Assembly (NCBI GenBank): GCA_946807835.1
Contig: OX327684.1
Span: 11,370,501-11,434,500 of the forward strand
Source: Ailanthus altissimus
Lineage: Eukaryota > Streptophyta > Magnoliopsida > Sapindales > Simaroubaceae
Direction: 5' to 3'
DNA: 64,000 nt
The first letter of the stretch is position 1; every line of letters starts with the position of its first letter. Positions 49,881 through 60,660 of the stretch are shown here, in pieces. The translations under genes were made by a program, and so were the position numbers. The notes under the pieces were generated by a model that searched no databases, was not told the origin of the DNA, and saw nothing but the letters and a program-made list of their open reading frames with translations.

Positions 49881-51330
49881 TGATGCGATATTTCTATATC
49901 ATAAATTAAGTGCAAGTATACACTATCGTATGCAAGTAATAAAGAGACTAATTAGTCGGATGTCGAACCCACAGGGATAATTCTTTCTTTTTAACCAATT
50001 ACTAAAATTATGTCTTTCTAATAATTATTCAGAAAAATAAAAATTCAAGAATGAATGTAGAAAATATAACAGTAAAAACACAATGCAATGAGATTTAAAG
50101 ATATAGCAACGTAGAGAGAACCTAGGATTAATATTATCCCTCAATATGCTTTTTAATGATTAACCCTCTAATATTTAACTCACTTAGTCTTCATTATTGA
50201 TCAAGACACTAATGTATTCACAAGCCTCTTCCAAGGTCATGCAAGTATATCTTAGTTTACCAAATACCTATATTCCTATGGTACTTGTAATAAATTAAGA
50301 TTCATTAAGATTAGGTCTTATTGATCATACATGCCAATTAGGTATATTCCTATCCTAAGTTGAAACTTGCATATGCAACATTGAATGTTACTCTACAATC
50401 ATGCATCAAATTACCTAGGTCTAAATATTATGATTCCTCTTCCGAGTTTATCAATAATATTACCAATTCATTCACCATATATTGGCCAGATATATTGAAG
50501 CATTAAACACAAGTAATTTAAATAATAAATGACTAAGTTTATTAAATATTAAAAAGATATGGCAATTTAAGCACACATATTGAGTTCAAATATTAACCCT
50601 AGAAAACAAGTTTAGCTCATGGTTACAAGAGAACAGCAGTCAAAATAATTATAAATCATGATACAATTATTAGCAAACCGATATAGACGTCGAATTGCTC
50701 TTAATTGCGCTGCCTAGAAACTCTTGATGCCGAAGAACGCCTTGTATCTCTCTCTAAAGATGCTTCAATTAAGCTCCTATTGCTCTCCAAGACTCGTGCT
50801 CTGTATTCTTGGTGCTCTTGGGTCGTCTTGGATTCCTCCTTGAAGGTTGGGAACGAGTGGCTTTATATAGGGATTGATATGAGCTTGAAAATCTCAATTC
50901 TCGTCGGACTAGGACTCGCACTACCGCTGGCGCGCTATGCATCTGTCGCTGGGGCGACGCGTGAAAAAGCCTTCACCGCTGGAGCGGTGGGATCCTGGCG
51001 CTGGGGCGCTGCATGAAAACGGCTTCACCGCTGGCGCGGTGACTCTTCGGCGCTGGGGCGCTAGACGCGACTTAATCAGGTCGTTTTTCTTATTTCGATC
51101 ACTATTCCAGCGCTGGGGCGAAAATACTTGTGGCGCGGGGGCGCTGGACTCATAATTTGAAAACTTTGCATTTTAGTCCCTGTTTTCGCTCCTTTTGCGT
51201 TCTTTCTTTAAATTTCGTTCAAGTCCCTATAATTAACAATAAAGCACATAAATAGCCATCTATTCTCATAAAATCATAAAATATCAATAATAAAAACATG
51301 AGAAAATATATGACAATTTTGCCCTTATCA
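49881..51330 (-). mobile_element. Solo LTR, 1,450 bp, with GC-hairpin array
   Basis: TGATGCGATATT...CCCTTATCA with target duplication ATTAG (49,876-49,880; 51,331-51,335). It interrupts Tat RT precisely: HNMI before and SRLMEVYI after join in frame across one duplication copy. The family is not identified; GTCGAACCCACAGGGA near its start is a word seen in long gypsy LTRs. The orientation is not certain. It holds a strikingly GC-rich hairpin array at 50,924-51,144; overlapping open frames there are by-products of GC content. Confidence 0.88.
50924..51144. repeat. Array of eight NCGC-TGGN-GCGN hairpins
   Basis: Stem-loop cores at 50,924, 50,946, 50,974, 50,998, 51,026, 51,050, 51,110 and 51,133. 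Stems vary together (TCGC/GCGA, CACCGC/GCGGTG, GCGC/GCGC) while the loop stays TGGG, TGGA or TGGC (GGGG in the last). Two 52-bp tandem units (50,947-50,998; 50,999-51,050) carry four of them. Confidence 0.85.
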
Positions 51331-51335
51331 ATTAG

Positions 51336-51656
51336 TCGGCTAATGGAGGTCTACATTGAGGATGTTGTAATAAAGTAAAATTTGAATGATCAGCATTTGG
51401 CTGACTTAATGACGGCTTTTCAAAGGATGAGGTTTCATCAATTGAAAATGAAACTACTCAAATGTGTATTTAGAGTATCGGCTGAAAACTTTCTTGGATT
51501 CTTGGTACACCAACGTGGGGTAAAATAGACCAAAATAAGTTCAAGGTGATAATAGATGCACCCGCACAAAGAACTAAGAAAGAATTACAATAGCTATCGG
51601 TAAAATAATTTTTTTGAGGCGGTTTATTTCAAACTCTGTTGCTCGACTCCATTTTT
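51336..51656 (+). pseudogene. Tat-type RT, catalytic part
   Basis: Continues from 49,875: RLMEVYIEDVVIK, then HLADLMTAFQRMR and ENFLGFLVHQRGVK. The catalytic YxDD reads YIED, so the first Asp is Glu. Stops follow. It is cut at 51,661 by a Tekay solo LTR. Confidence 0.85.
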
Positions 51657-51661
51657 GGTCT

Positions 51662-52480
51662 TGACAGGACCTGCCTTGAGACCCTCTACTGTAGATCCTA
51701 GTGGCCTTGCCGGGCACCCCGACGAAAGTTTTTCAGAATTTAACTTTGTAAGTGGAGAAATTCCGTGAGGAGAACCCCTTTTTAGTTCTTGTTATTACTG
51801 AGAAAATCCTGGAATATATGTGAAAATAACTTATTAAATTTTATAAAAACAAAATGGGCAGAGTTTCCCCTATTTTTCTAAAAATTCAATACAAAACCTT
51901 CAAAGAATCATACTTCTATTTCAATACAGCTTCTCAATATCTCCAAATAGGACGTCCGGTCTTTTTCAGAACCAAATCCATTTCAACTCAACAATTTCAT
52001 TTTTGATCAAAAACTGGCATACTAGTAAAACGTGAAACAATCATCACAACATCGAAATATTTTCTTGTTTGTTCAAAACATATTACAATACACAAGCCTA
52101 TACTATTATGCAGAAAACAAAAAGAGTGATACTTAACACATTTACATTTACAAAAATGATCTTCAGCTTTGGCCCATTAATCGGCAGTAGGAGAATCAAC
52201 AGCTTGTGTACCAAGACCTACACTTAGAAAACGGGTTTAGAAAACATAAAACACAAAACGAGTGAGCTAAAGGAGCTCAGTGAGTGCATTTAAGATTTCA
52301 AATAAAATAACATTCTGCATAGATATTAAATTCTAAGCACATGTATAAATCATGTTTCTAAAATTTATATAAAGCAGTAAAATGGTTTCTAACATCATAA
52401 GCCGATGAAATCTTGCCGAGCGGGTTTTATTTACATCTTCGAAAAACAATATCCAAAATCTGTAAAACATAATAACTAGC

Positions 52481-52511
<31 letters not shown>

Positions 52512-54457
52512 TAATATGCGATCGGTAGATTGAAAAATATTAAAGCCCTCGCTCGGCCACTTTCTTTCGAAACTGTACCAATAGTAACCTTAAAGCTCTA
52601 TACTCACGCAACGATTCAACTAGCAGTGCACACGTGAGTAGGTCACGCGGCGTCTCAGCTAGTAACACCCACTGTGATATCTCAAGACATCTCACTGGCT
52701 ATGCAGCGGAATCCTATATTGCATACATATAGTGATACAATACCCCATACACACAGAGCGACTCACATGACTCGACAACCTAACTTTTTAGAGTTAGTAA
52801 CACACCCCCCAAAACCTGCCCATATGTACGGGATATACCGGTCGGGTTTTAAACCATCACCATCACTGTAATCTGAGGGTACCAATGGCCTTTGAAACTA
52901 ATGCAGTAGTTTTAAAGCTATTTCTTAAACTGAACATGTAACATCATATCTATGGATACATATCAAAATCATAAATCATGTTTATGTATTTAAAAGCACA
53001 TAAAACATACAATTTCATTATGCGGAAATATAATAACGAAAGATAAACAAAATGACAGATTTTCCTCACAACCGCTCCGAGCTCAATTTCGCTCCGGATT
53101 TTTACTCCCGTTATCGATCTCAATTTTGCTTCACCTACACGCTATAAATGACATTTAGAACCAATTCAAACGCTAGAATCTCATTTAACTACTAAATGCC
53201 CTAATCGGCATACAAAGCTTGGATGGATACTACTTTCTGATTTTCATTTACGAAGCCATTCAATCTTATCTAATTCACCATCTGACGCCCAAAAAATTGC
53301 TCAACACCCTATAACTTTGGTTGGACATAATTACCCTTCACCTTACCATAATGGACAGTTATGTCCCATTTTCTTCAATTTTGATTTTCCATCAACCATA
53401 TACATTTAATTTACATAAGACACCATTTATATACAACAATTCAACTAAAACACAACTCAACCCTAACTTCCCTAAAGTGGCTGAATTTACATCCACCACC
53501 CAAAATATTTCTTTTCATCAATTTCTTACTCCAATAGCATTAAAATCAAGCCAATTTCATTCTAATGTCCTAATTACAATCAATTGAAGTCTCTACATCA
53601 AAGTCACCTAAAACCCTAATTCTTACCTTGCCAATTTCTTCAATTTGATAACTACTTCAAGCTCCACACTAGAATTCGACTCAATCTAAACCAAGAATGT
53701 AAACATATGAAGCAATCTTGAAAGTTCATATATCATCATCACAAAACAATGTTTTCATTACATATTTTTCTTGTATTTTCACTAATGGAGGCTTCAATTG
53801 ATCTTAGGAACTTGTATTTGACCTTATTTTATCTTGATTAAGCATGAAAAATCTTGAAAACAATCTTTAAATTTCACTGTAGCAGCACCTATTTTCACTT
53901 GGATGAATTTTACTTCTCTTTTGCTCTAAGATGTTTTTGCTTTCCTCTCTCTAAAATTCTACACAATTCCACATTTATATAGTGCTCCCTCAATTGTCTA
54001 ATTTGCCCTCAACTTACTCTAAATTTCTAATTTGCCATTAGTTAGAAACAAAGTATGTAATTGGTTCTTTTGTAGCTATTTAGTTAAAATAGTCAAAGGA
54101 ACTAACTAGAATTCCCAACTTCGCAATCCATGAAATTGCCTCTAATTATTCTATTCTCTAACATATGGATTGTGTTTCTCAAGAAAGGCTTGTTCCATAC
54201 ATAACCCTTAAATGGAAATTCATGTAGTAAATTAAAATTTCATTTTTCAAGCCAATAGAGAAAAATTCCAAAAATATTCTAGGGTCGTCCGACACTCCGA
54301 TCGAGTGTGAAGTTACCAAATTAGGTATAATATCTCTCATGCGCACAATGAAAAAAAAAATTTCTAATAAGGTTAGAATCGGGTAACCCTACGGTGTCTT
54401 TATTGCTCTATACCGAAATTTAGGCGCCGATACTACTAATAGGGATTAGATATTACA
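51662..54457 (-). mobile_element. Solo LTR of the Tekay-type family
   Basis: 2,796 bp, TGACAGGACC...ATATTACA, flanked by GGTCT (51,657-51,661) and AGTCT (54,458-54,462), a target duplication with one change. It is inserted into Tat pol between RT and RNase H. A (TA)n run sits at 52,481-52,508. Confidence 0.88.
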
Positions 54458-54462
54458 AGTCT

Positions 54463-55400
54463 CCCCTACTAAAACTAAAAGTTAGAGAAGATTTCAAATG
54501 GTCGACTCATCGCCAGCAGCTCATTGAGGAGATAAAAAAGTATCTTAAAAGTCCACCAATCATGGTGGCACCTAAACTTGGGCTGCCACTGATCCTTTAC
54601 ACTGCTACTGTAGAGAGTCAATTGGTAGCATATTAGCACAGGAACACCACGACGTAGAAAAAGTAGTTTACTACCTCAGTTGAGTCTTGAACAATACAAA
54701 GACCAGATACATAACAATCGAGAAAATGTGTTTGGCTCTTTACTTTTTATGCACAACGCTCAGGTATTATTTGCTACCTACAACAGTGCATGTGATAAGC
54801 CAAACAGACATAATAAAATATCTCCTATTAAAGCTATTTTTAAGAAATTGGCTTGGAAAGTGGGTGATTGCCCTATCAGAATTTAATTTAAAATATATCC
54901 CGCAGAAAGCTATTAAAGGACTGGCCTTGGCTTGACTTTCTTGCTAACCATCCTATATCATAATCAGTCACAGTCGATTTTGAAATCAGCAACATAAATA
55001 ATTTAAGTTGGTAATTATCGTTTGATGGTTTAAAAATAAACCAAGTTACAGTAGTTGGGATCGTCTTGGTTTCCTCTTCTAGATTGAAGACAAAGATGTT
55101 ATTCATGTTAAAATTTTTATGTACTAACAATTAGGCCAATTATGATGCTCTTATTATTGGCCTTGAGATACTTGCATAAATGGGGATAAAAAATTGAAGT
55201 AAGAGGTAACTTTTTACTCGTTATCAAACAAGTAATAGAGGAATATAACTGTGAAGCAGATCTCTTAATCTCATACTATAAAAAAGATTGATATTTGCTC
55301 GAAGGATTTCAGTCTACCTTGGTCGAATATTCGATAAGGATGAATAATTTAGAGGAAAATAATGTCACCCAAGGGGCTTTTAGGTTTAAAAATGCGATAG
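54463..55400 (+). pseudogene. Tat-type RNase H and archaeal-type RNase H domains
   Basis: The first RNase H is heavily stopped (LPLILYTATVESQLV at the start, LDFLANHP at the end near 54,950). It is followed by a second block near 55,140-55,380 with GLEIL, KLKVRGNFLLVIKQVIEEYN and ISYYKKD. A second, archaeal-type RNase H is a hallmark of the Tat lineage. Confidence 0.7.
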
Positions 55401-55511
55401 AGGAAATAATCTTTGATCTATCTTACATTTTCTTGCTTGTACAATACAAAATTATCAACAAAATGATGGTCGATCTTGTAAATCAATTTTAGCAAAGACT
55501 GGAGAAAAGAA

Positions 55512-56743
55512 TTGGTTGATTATATGAAAAATTATGATGCAAAAGTCGATCTACGAACAAAGATTGTGGTACCAAAGTCCACTCTCTTTGTAGGAGAGTT
55601 ATTCAAAAGAGCACCCTTAGGAGAATTACTGAGATTCATCGGCCTAAAAAAGAGCATGTTGGTGATTGCCAAGTCACATGCAGGATTGGCTGGAGTTCAT
55701 TTGAGTGAACGATTAATGAAAAAGACAATTCTTAAAAATAGGTTTGGGTGGCTAACCATGGAGCAAGATTGCCACAACTACTCCAAGGGTTGTGAAGAAT
55801 GTCAGAAGCATGGACCAATTCAGGTTGTTCCAACTAAAGAAATGCATGCGATGATTAGGCCATAGCCATTTAGAGAATGGGCAATAGATATAATTGGAAA
55901 ATTTTATCCACCATTTTCAAAATAACATACCTTCATTATAGTAGCGACCAACTACTTCATAAAATAGGTAGAAGCTGTCCCATTAAAGATAGGTACTCAA
56001 CAGTCAATCATCAAGTTTATTAAAGAAAGCATCATATATAGGCATGACCTTTTAGAGTCCATCATAACTAATCAATGAACGGTCTTCATTGGTTAAGAAA
56101 TGACTGACTTTGCCAAAGAATTTGGCATCCAAGCCATATATAGCACTCCCCATTTTGCTTAATCAAACAGGCTGGCTGAATTAACCAACAAGTTAACTAT
56201 TCAGGGTTTAAAAAAGATGATTAAGGACAATCCTAGAGTATGGCATGAGAAGCTTTAAGAGGAACTTTGGGCGAATAAAGTTAACTCGAAAATAGCAACA
56301 TGGACATCACCTTATCAATTAGTCTATGGCGATAAAGCCATGGTTCTAATGGAACTCATAGCTGATTCAACTAGAAGACAATTTCAAGGCAATTTGAATG
56401 CTAAAAAATATCAAGATGCCATGATAGAAGAAATAGACAAGATAGATGAAAATCGCTTAGAAGCTTTAAATCAACTTGAAGTTCACAAATGAAGAGTAGA
56501 AAGATCGTACAATAAGAAAGTAAAATTTAAGTCATTCAAAGAAGGCGACTTAATATAGAAAATTATCCCCCTAATTAGGTCAAAGAGCATGATCTGGGCA
56601 AGTTCAGTACAAACTGGGAAGGGCCATTCAAAATTGCCAAACTTATAGGCAATGGGGCATATCTACTTAGTAGCTTAGAAGGTATTACCTACCTTAAGGC
56701 GATTAATGTGAAGTACCTCAAGTCTTACCAACCAATTGTCTAA
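55512..56743 (+). pseudogene. Tat-type integrase
   Basis: The zinc-binding domain is in an open stretch (to 55,865): SHAGLAGVH, GWLTMEQDC, KGCEECQKHGPIQ. The core follows with PFREWAIDIIGKF, ATNYF, KEFGIQAIYSTPHFA, NKLTIQGLKKMIKDNP and WTSPYQLVYGDKAM, interrupted by stops. The C-terminal part carries RSYNKKVKFKSFKEGD, WEGPFK-like sequence and a final VKYLKSYQPIV-stop at 56,743. Confidence 0.85.
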
Positions 56744-57086
56744 GAGGGTGTTGATAAGATGATTTTTCACCAAAATCACAGATAAGTTGTCTTTTTTGGA
56801 AGAATATTGTCTGTTTTTAATGGTTAATAAGCCTTTTTATGTAAGCTGATATTTTAAATGTTTAGATATTTTGGTCAATTAATCTTAAGCTGATTTAAAA
56901 TGTATTACTAATTCTTATTAATAAATAAGCCGATTATTACTTTGGTTTGAAATCCAATATATATTATGGACGATCTACACGTTGGTTAATTTATAATTAT
57001 CAATTAGATCACATTGAACAGACAAGAAAAATAAACAAGACAATATACTTAAAAATTCATTTTTATTAATGACATAAATGTTTACA
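56744..57086. other. Spacer between Tat pol and the antisense frame
   Basis: Begins with the purine-rich AAGAGGGTG followed by TTGATAAG. This may be a polypurine tract and LTR start, or simply the interval before the extra frame. AT-rich, with no coding frame. Confidence 0.35.
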
Positions 57087-58350
57087 TGAAGGCACTTAGG
57101 CCGATATTATTATAATGAATCTATTGCTTTAAAGAAATCTGTTACTTGAGAGTTGACTAACTTCACCTCAGCCTCAGTCTTCGGAATAGTCTCATTTTTA
57201 GCTTGAGGTTTTTCTTTAGTTCAGCCCTTCTTGAGTGATTAGTCAGTACTTGATGCCTTAGGCTTTGAGACCGTTCGGTTTGCTCTGCCTCAACAACCTT
57301 CAGCTTGGCGAACTTAGCCTCTAATGCTGCTATCATCTCTTTAGTAACTTGGCTCTTGACCCTTAGCCATTAGTTGCATTTCCAAGTGATCTAGTGCCAC
57401 CTCTTCTTTAGCTTTCTTTTCAACCTTTTTAATGGCCCTCACGACCGACGACTTCTTCTTTGTAAAAAAAGTGAATGAAGCCACAAGTTCATCTATCTTG
57501 GTTTTCTGGCTGACCAATATAGAATCGTCTGTCATATAATCAAATAGGAATTTGAGCTTCTTATTCACCTCTAAAACTTGCCAATCATCAAGAATCAGGT
57601 CACCATCTGACCCTTGATTGCCTTTAGATGATAAATAGTCTCCATCACTACAGTTTGAACACTAAATGCTAAAGAGGCCAATTCTTGATTAGGAGAGTGG
57701 TTGATCAAATCTTCATTCTCATTAGATGATTCCTACAGAAGCATTGAGAGGCTTTTTGAGGTAGCACCCACTAGTTGAAGAGGCTTTTTGAGAGCAGGCT
57801 TTCTAAAAGGGACAAACCTTGGAGGTAAGACTCTAAGTGGTTGCTTAGATGTTAGAGAGGCGCTCAAATCTTGGATGCCCAGCGTTAGGCTGAGATGATT
57901 TGCTAGTAGGAGTAATTAGAGGTGAAGGTGTGGTGGATTGATAGAGGCGGTTAAATTTTTAGAGACTGATTTGGAGTGGACGATCTTTATTTTTTTGGGT
58001 CTTCTTAGCGGTCATCTAAAAATAAGAAAATACAAGTGACCAATTTTAAAAGAATTGATAACAAGGATTAAAAAAGTGGCGATAAATGTTACCTGTAGTC
58101 GCTTTGTAGGAGGGGCTGACTTATCTTCACCCATTGGAGGTGCATCTAGAATGGTAGGGATCGACTCTGCATCAAATCGAAAAGAATTAAAATTTAGAAG
58201 ACTGAAATTTGAGAAATAAAATAATTTTAATACCTTGTTGGCTCGTATCACCAACGAACTTGACCAATTTAGGGTCAAATATTGGTTTATTATATTTACC
58301 AAGGTAAAAATCAGTCTATGTAGGCCATTTTTTACTCATTCTTAAGATGT
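57087..58350 (-). pseudogene. Spliced extra reading frame antisense to Tat pol
   Basis: Read on the minus strand. The exon ending at 58,234 encodes KPIFDPKLVKFVGDTSQQ. A 67-bp GT-AG intron (58,167-58,233) leads to a 74-nt exon (58,093-58,166; SIPTILDAPPMGEDKSAPP). A 77-bp GT-AG intron (58,016-58,092) leads to the next exon, starting TAKKTQKNKDRP after its first codon. Reading frame is kept across both introns. Further left is a charged, coiled-coil-like part (57,341-57,568; KKVEKKAKEEVALDHLEMQ), and the frame ends ...TDFFKAIDSL near 57,105. A TAG in the first exon and a TAA in the third make it defective. Extra, often antisense, frames between pol and 3' LTR are known in Tat/Grande-type elements; I do not recognise the protein's function. 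A captured host gene fragment is the alternative. Confidence 0.6.
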
Positions 58351-58372
58351 TGCCAGCTATGTTGAACTTAAT

Positions 58373-59570
58373 TGTTAGGATTAGGGGTCTTGGATCCACA
58401 AATGGTTGCTCAAAGAACACATTCCCTAACCAAGGGTTGCTTGAGCAAACCCATTGGGTTTGGTGTTCCAAGGCCGACCATTTATGTTTCGAAAGAAGCT
58501 CTATTTTCCTTTGATGGCATCGACTCCTTATGGCATGAACTCCTCAGCTTTATGGATGCTTTTCTTAGGCTATAACTAGATCTAGATGTACGGCTTAGAT
58601 GAGGAATCGGGTATAGGACCTATGGAGTCCCGCAATATGAAGTGTATTCGTTGTGCACTGGGGCAGCGTGCCAGATTAAAGTGTTTAATCCAACAATATT
58701 CAGCACTAACACAGGAATACGTGCATGTCTGTATTTAAGTGTTAAATACAACTATTAGTTAATAATAATAATTTAATAATTGTATTATAACACGTGGTGT
58801 ATTGTAGACCCTCAGTTGAGTTTACTCAAGTGTGGGATTTGGTGAGACCCACTAAAGGGTATGCTAGGTAACTATTTATGAAGGGCAAAATGGTCATTAC
58901 ATACTTTGATTATTTAATGGTTAAATAATCAAAATATATGTCTTATTATATTATATAATATATTATTACATTATATTATTATTATTATTTATATTATATA
59001 ATATATTATATTAATATTATATATATAAAGAAAGAGAGAGAGAAGAAGAAGTGTGCGTGTTTGGTGTTAGCCGAGAAAGAGAGAAAGAAATGGAGAAAGA
59101 AAAGAAAAGAAGAGAAATCGAAGAAGAAAAAAAAAAGGAAAAAAATGAAATTGTTTCATTTTTCTCTATGCTTCCAATTGAAGCAATGGTAGATTACTTC
59201 AAATTCTCCATTTCTTATCCTTTTTGGAGAAAAGGATATAAACACACACCTGGACAATTTGGGGATTAAGAGTTAATCCCGTGCTGAATATAGGGCTGCT
59301 GTTCTAGCTCACTAAGCCCACCAAGTTGGTGACTAGAACTGCCTGCGAGTTAGTCTCCATGCAGACTCTGAGAAAATACGTGTATAACGTTACACGTTGA
59401 GGTGAGTTTTCAAACCTTCTAATATATTAATGTGATTAATATATTTTATTTATTGTGTTTATTGTATATTTCACGCTTTCGCCTCGTACAAATTCATATA
59501 TGATACGTATTTTAGGTAACAGACATAATTGCACATGCATATACCCACATATATTAGATTCCCGACAACA
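58373..59570 (+). repeat. Chimeric LTR with captured RT fragment
   Basis: TGTTAGGATT...CCCGACAACA. The middle part is homologous to the long-LTR Copia family (match of 58,620-58,700 to 27,290-27,370), but the first 150 bp are different. An 81-bp piece (58,526-58,606) is reverse transcriptase sequence matching 60,975-61,054. Flanks do not match, so the borders are not proven. An ORF near 59,051 comes from a GA-rich tract. Confidence 0.6.
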
Positions 59571-60080
59571 GGAACATCATTTTTGCCATCCAAAATAATG
59601 GGTGGCTCCAGAAGCCTTCAACCTCAAAGAATAACTTGGATTAGAGGAATAAGTAGAAGTATTGTGACTTCCATAAAAGATATGGTCATAGTACTGCGGA
59701 TTGCTTCAAGTTGAGGGAGGAGATTGAGGCTCTAATTAAAAATGGCCTATTAAATGAGTTGCTCAGTAAAGTGAGAAAATGTAAGTCAGGCATTAAGCAT
59801 AGAAATAGACTTAGAGTGAAGGAGGTGCTTTATAAGGCCTATGTCAAAAAATGGCCCTAAGGTTAATGTGATCTCAAAAGGTCCCACTAAGGCAGGAACT
59901 TCTAAGAGGGCAGTAAAGAGCTATGCTTGAGAGACAACATGAGGTATTATAGAAGGAATATCAATACATGTTACCCACATAGCCTCTCATAAGCCAGTTC
60001 ACCAACATACTTTAGTTGTGTTCATCGAAGAAGATTGTCGAGGAGTTGTATTTCCTCATTATGATGCTTTTCTTGTCACC
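59571..60080 (+). pseudogene. Tat-type gag C-terminal part (second element)
   Basis: CDFHKRYGHSTADCFKLREE and IEALIKNGLLNELL near 59,660-59,770 are the CCHC-like end of Tat-lineage gag. Stops and frame changes follow toward the protease. Confidence 0.75.
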
Positions 60081-60660
60081 GTAAAAATAGCACTAGTAAG
60101 GTTTTCTGTATTATGGTAGACACCGGGAGTTCAACAGAAGTGATCTTCAAAGATGCTTTGGATAGGCTGGGGATTAAGTCCCTTAAACTATCACACCTCT
60201 CTACTCTGTTAATAGAATTTACAGGGGATAGTGTGATGCCCTTCGGATCCATCACACTTCTTGTCTCCATTGGCAGTGCACCAAATTCCACAGTCTGTAT
60301 GATCGACATCCTACTTGTGGATCAACCAAGTGCCTACAATATAATCTTTGGTCATTCTTTCTTAATGACTACTTGAGCTGTTATCTCTATGTATCACCTA
60401 TATGAAGAGCTCAATGAACTGGGGAGGGGGGTGTCATAATTGTGAAATGTGATCAGGTAGTAGCAAGAAAATACTGTACAACTACCATGAAACAAAGTTA
60501 CCAGATTACCATACTGGACCCAAGGGAAAAGGGCGAAAAAATGGGCTACGTCTACTATCTTGGTCTCAATCTCCCTGAGTGACCTAAGCAAGACTGTCAA
60601 GACAGGCTCCTCAATGCCCAAAGAGGTTAAAAAAGATCTGGTCGCCTTCTTTAGGGAGTA
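60081..60660 (+). pseudogene. Tat-type aspartic protease (second element)
   Basis: An open stretch at 60,113-60,376 reads MVDTGSSTEVIFKDAL, with the catalytic DTGSS intact, then LIEFTGDSVMPFGSITL and AYNIIFGHSFL, typical of the Tat protease. The linker toward RT follows with stops. Confidence 0.85.

Noticed and set aside
50705..51155. Open frames of 103 and 72 codons in the 1,450-bp solo LTR
   Set aside because: They are by-products of the GC hairpin array; translations are glycine/arginine-rich without recognisable motifs.
23253..53587. Open frames of 83 and 88 codons at matching positions (23,253 and 53,321) in two Tekay solo LTRs
   Set aside because: They are antisense to the LTR, AT-rich, interrupted in the third copy near 46,650 and match no known domain. 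Homology of the LTRs explains the similarity.
56744..56775. Clear 3' LTR of the first Tat-type element starting after AAGAGGGTG
   Set aside because: The purine tract is suggestive, but no partner LTR is in the window and the antisense frame lies beyond it, so I did not call an LTR.
59051..59269. 72-codon highly charged ORF in the chimeric LTR
   Set aside because: It comes from a GA-rich simple-sequence tract, not a protein family.
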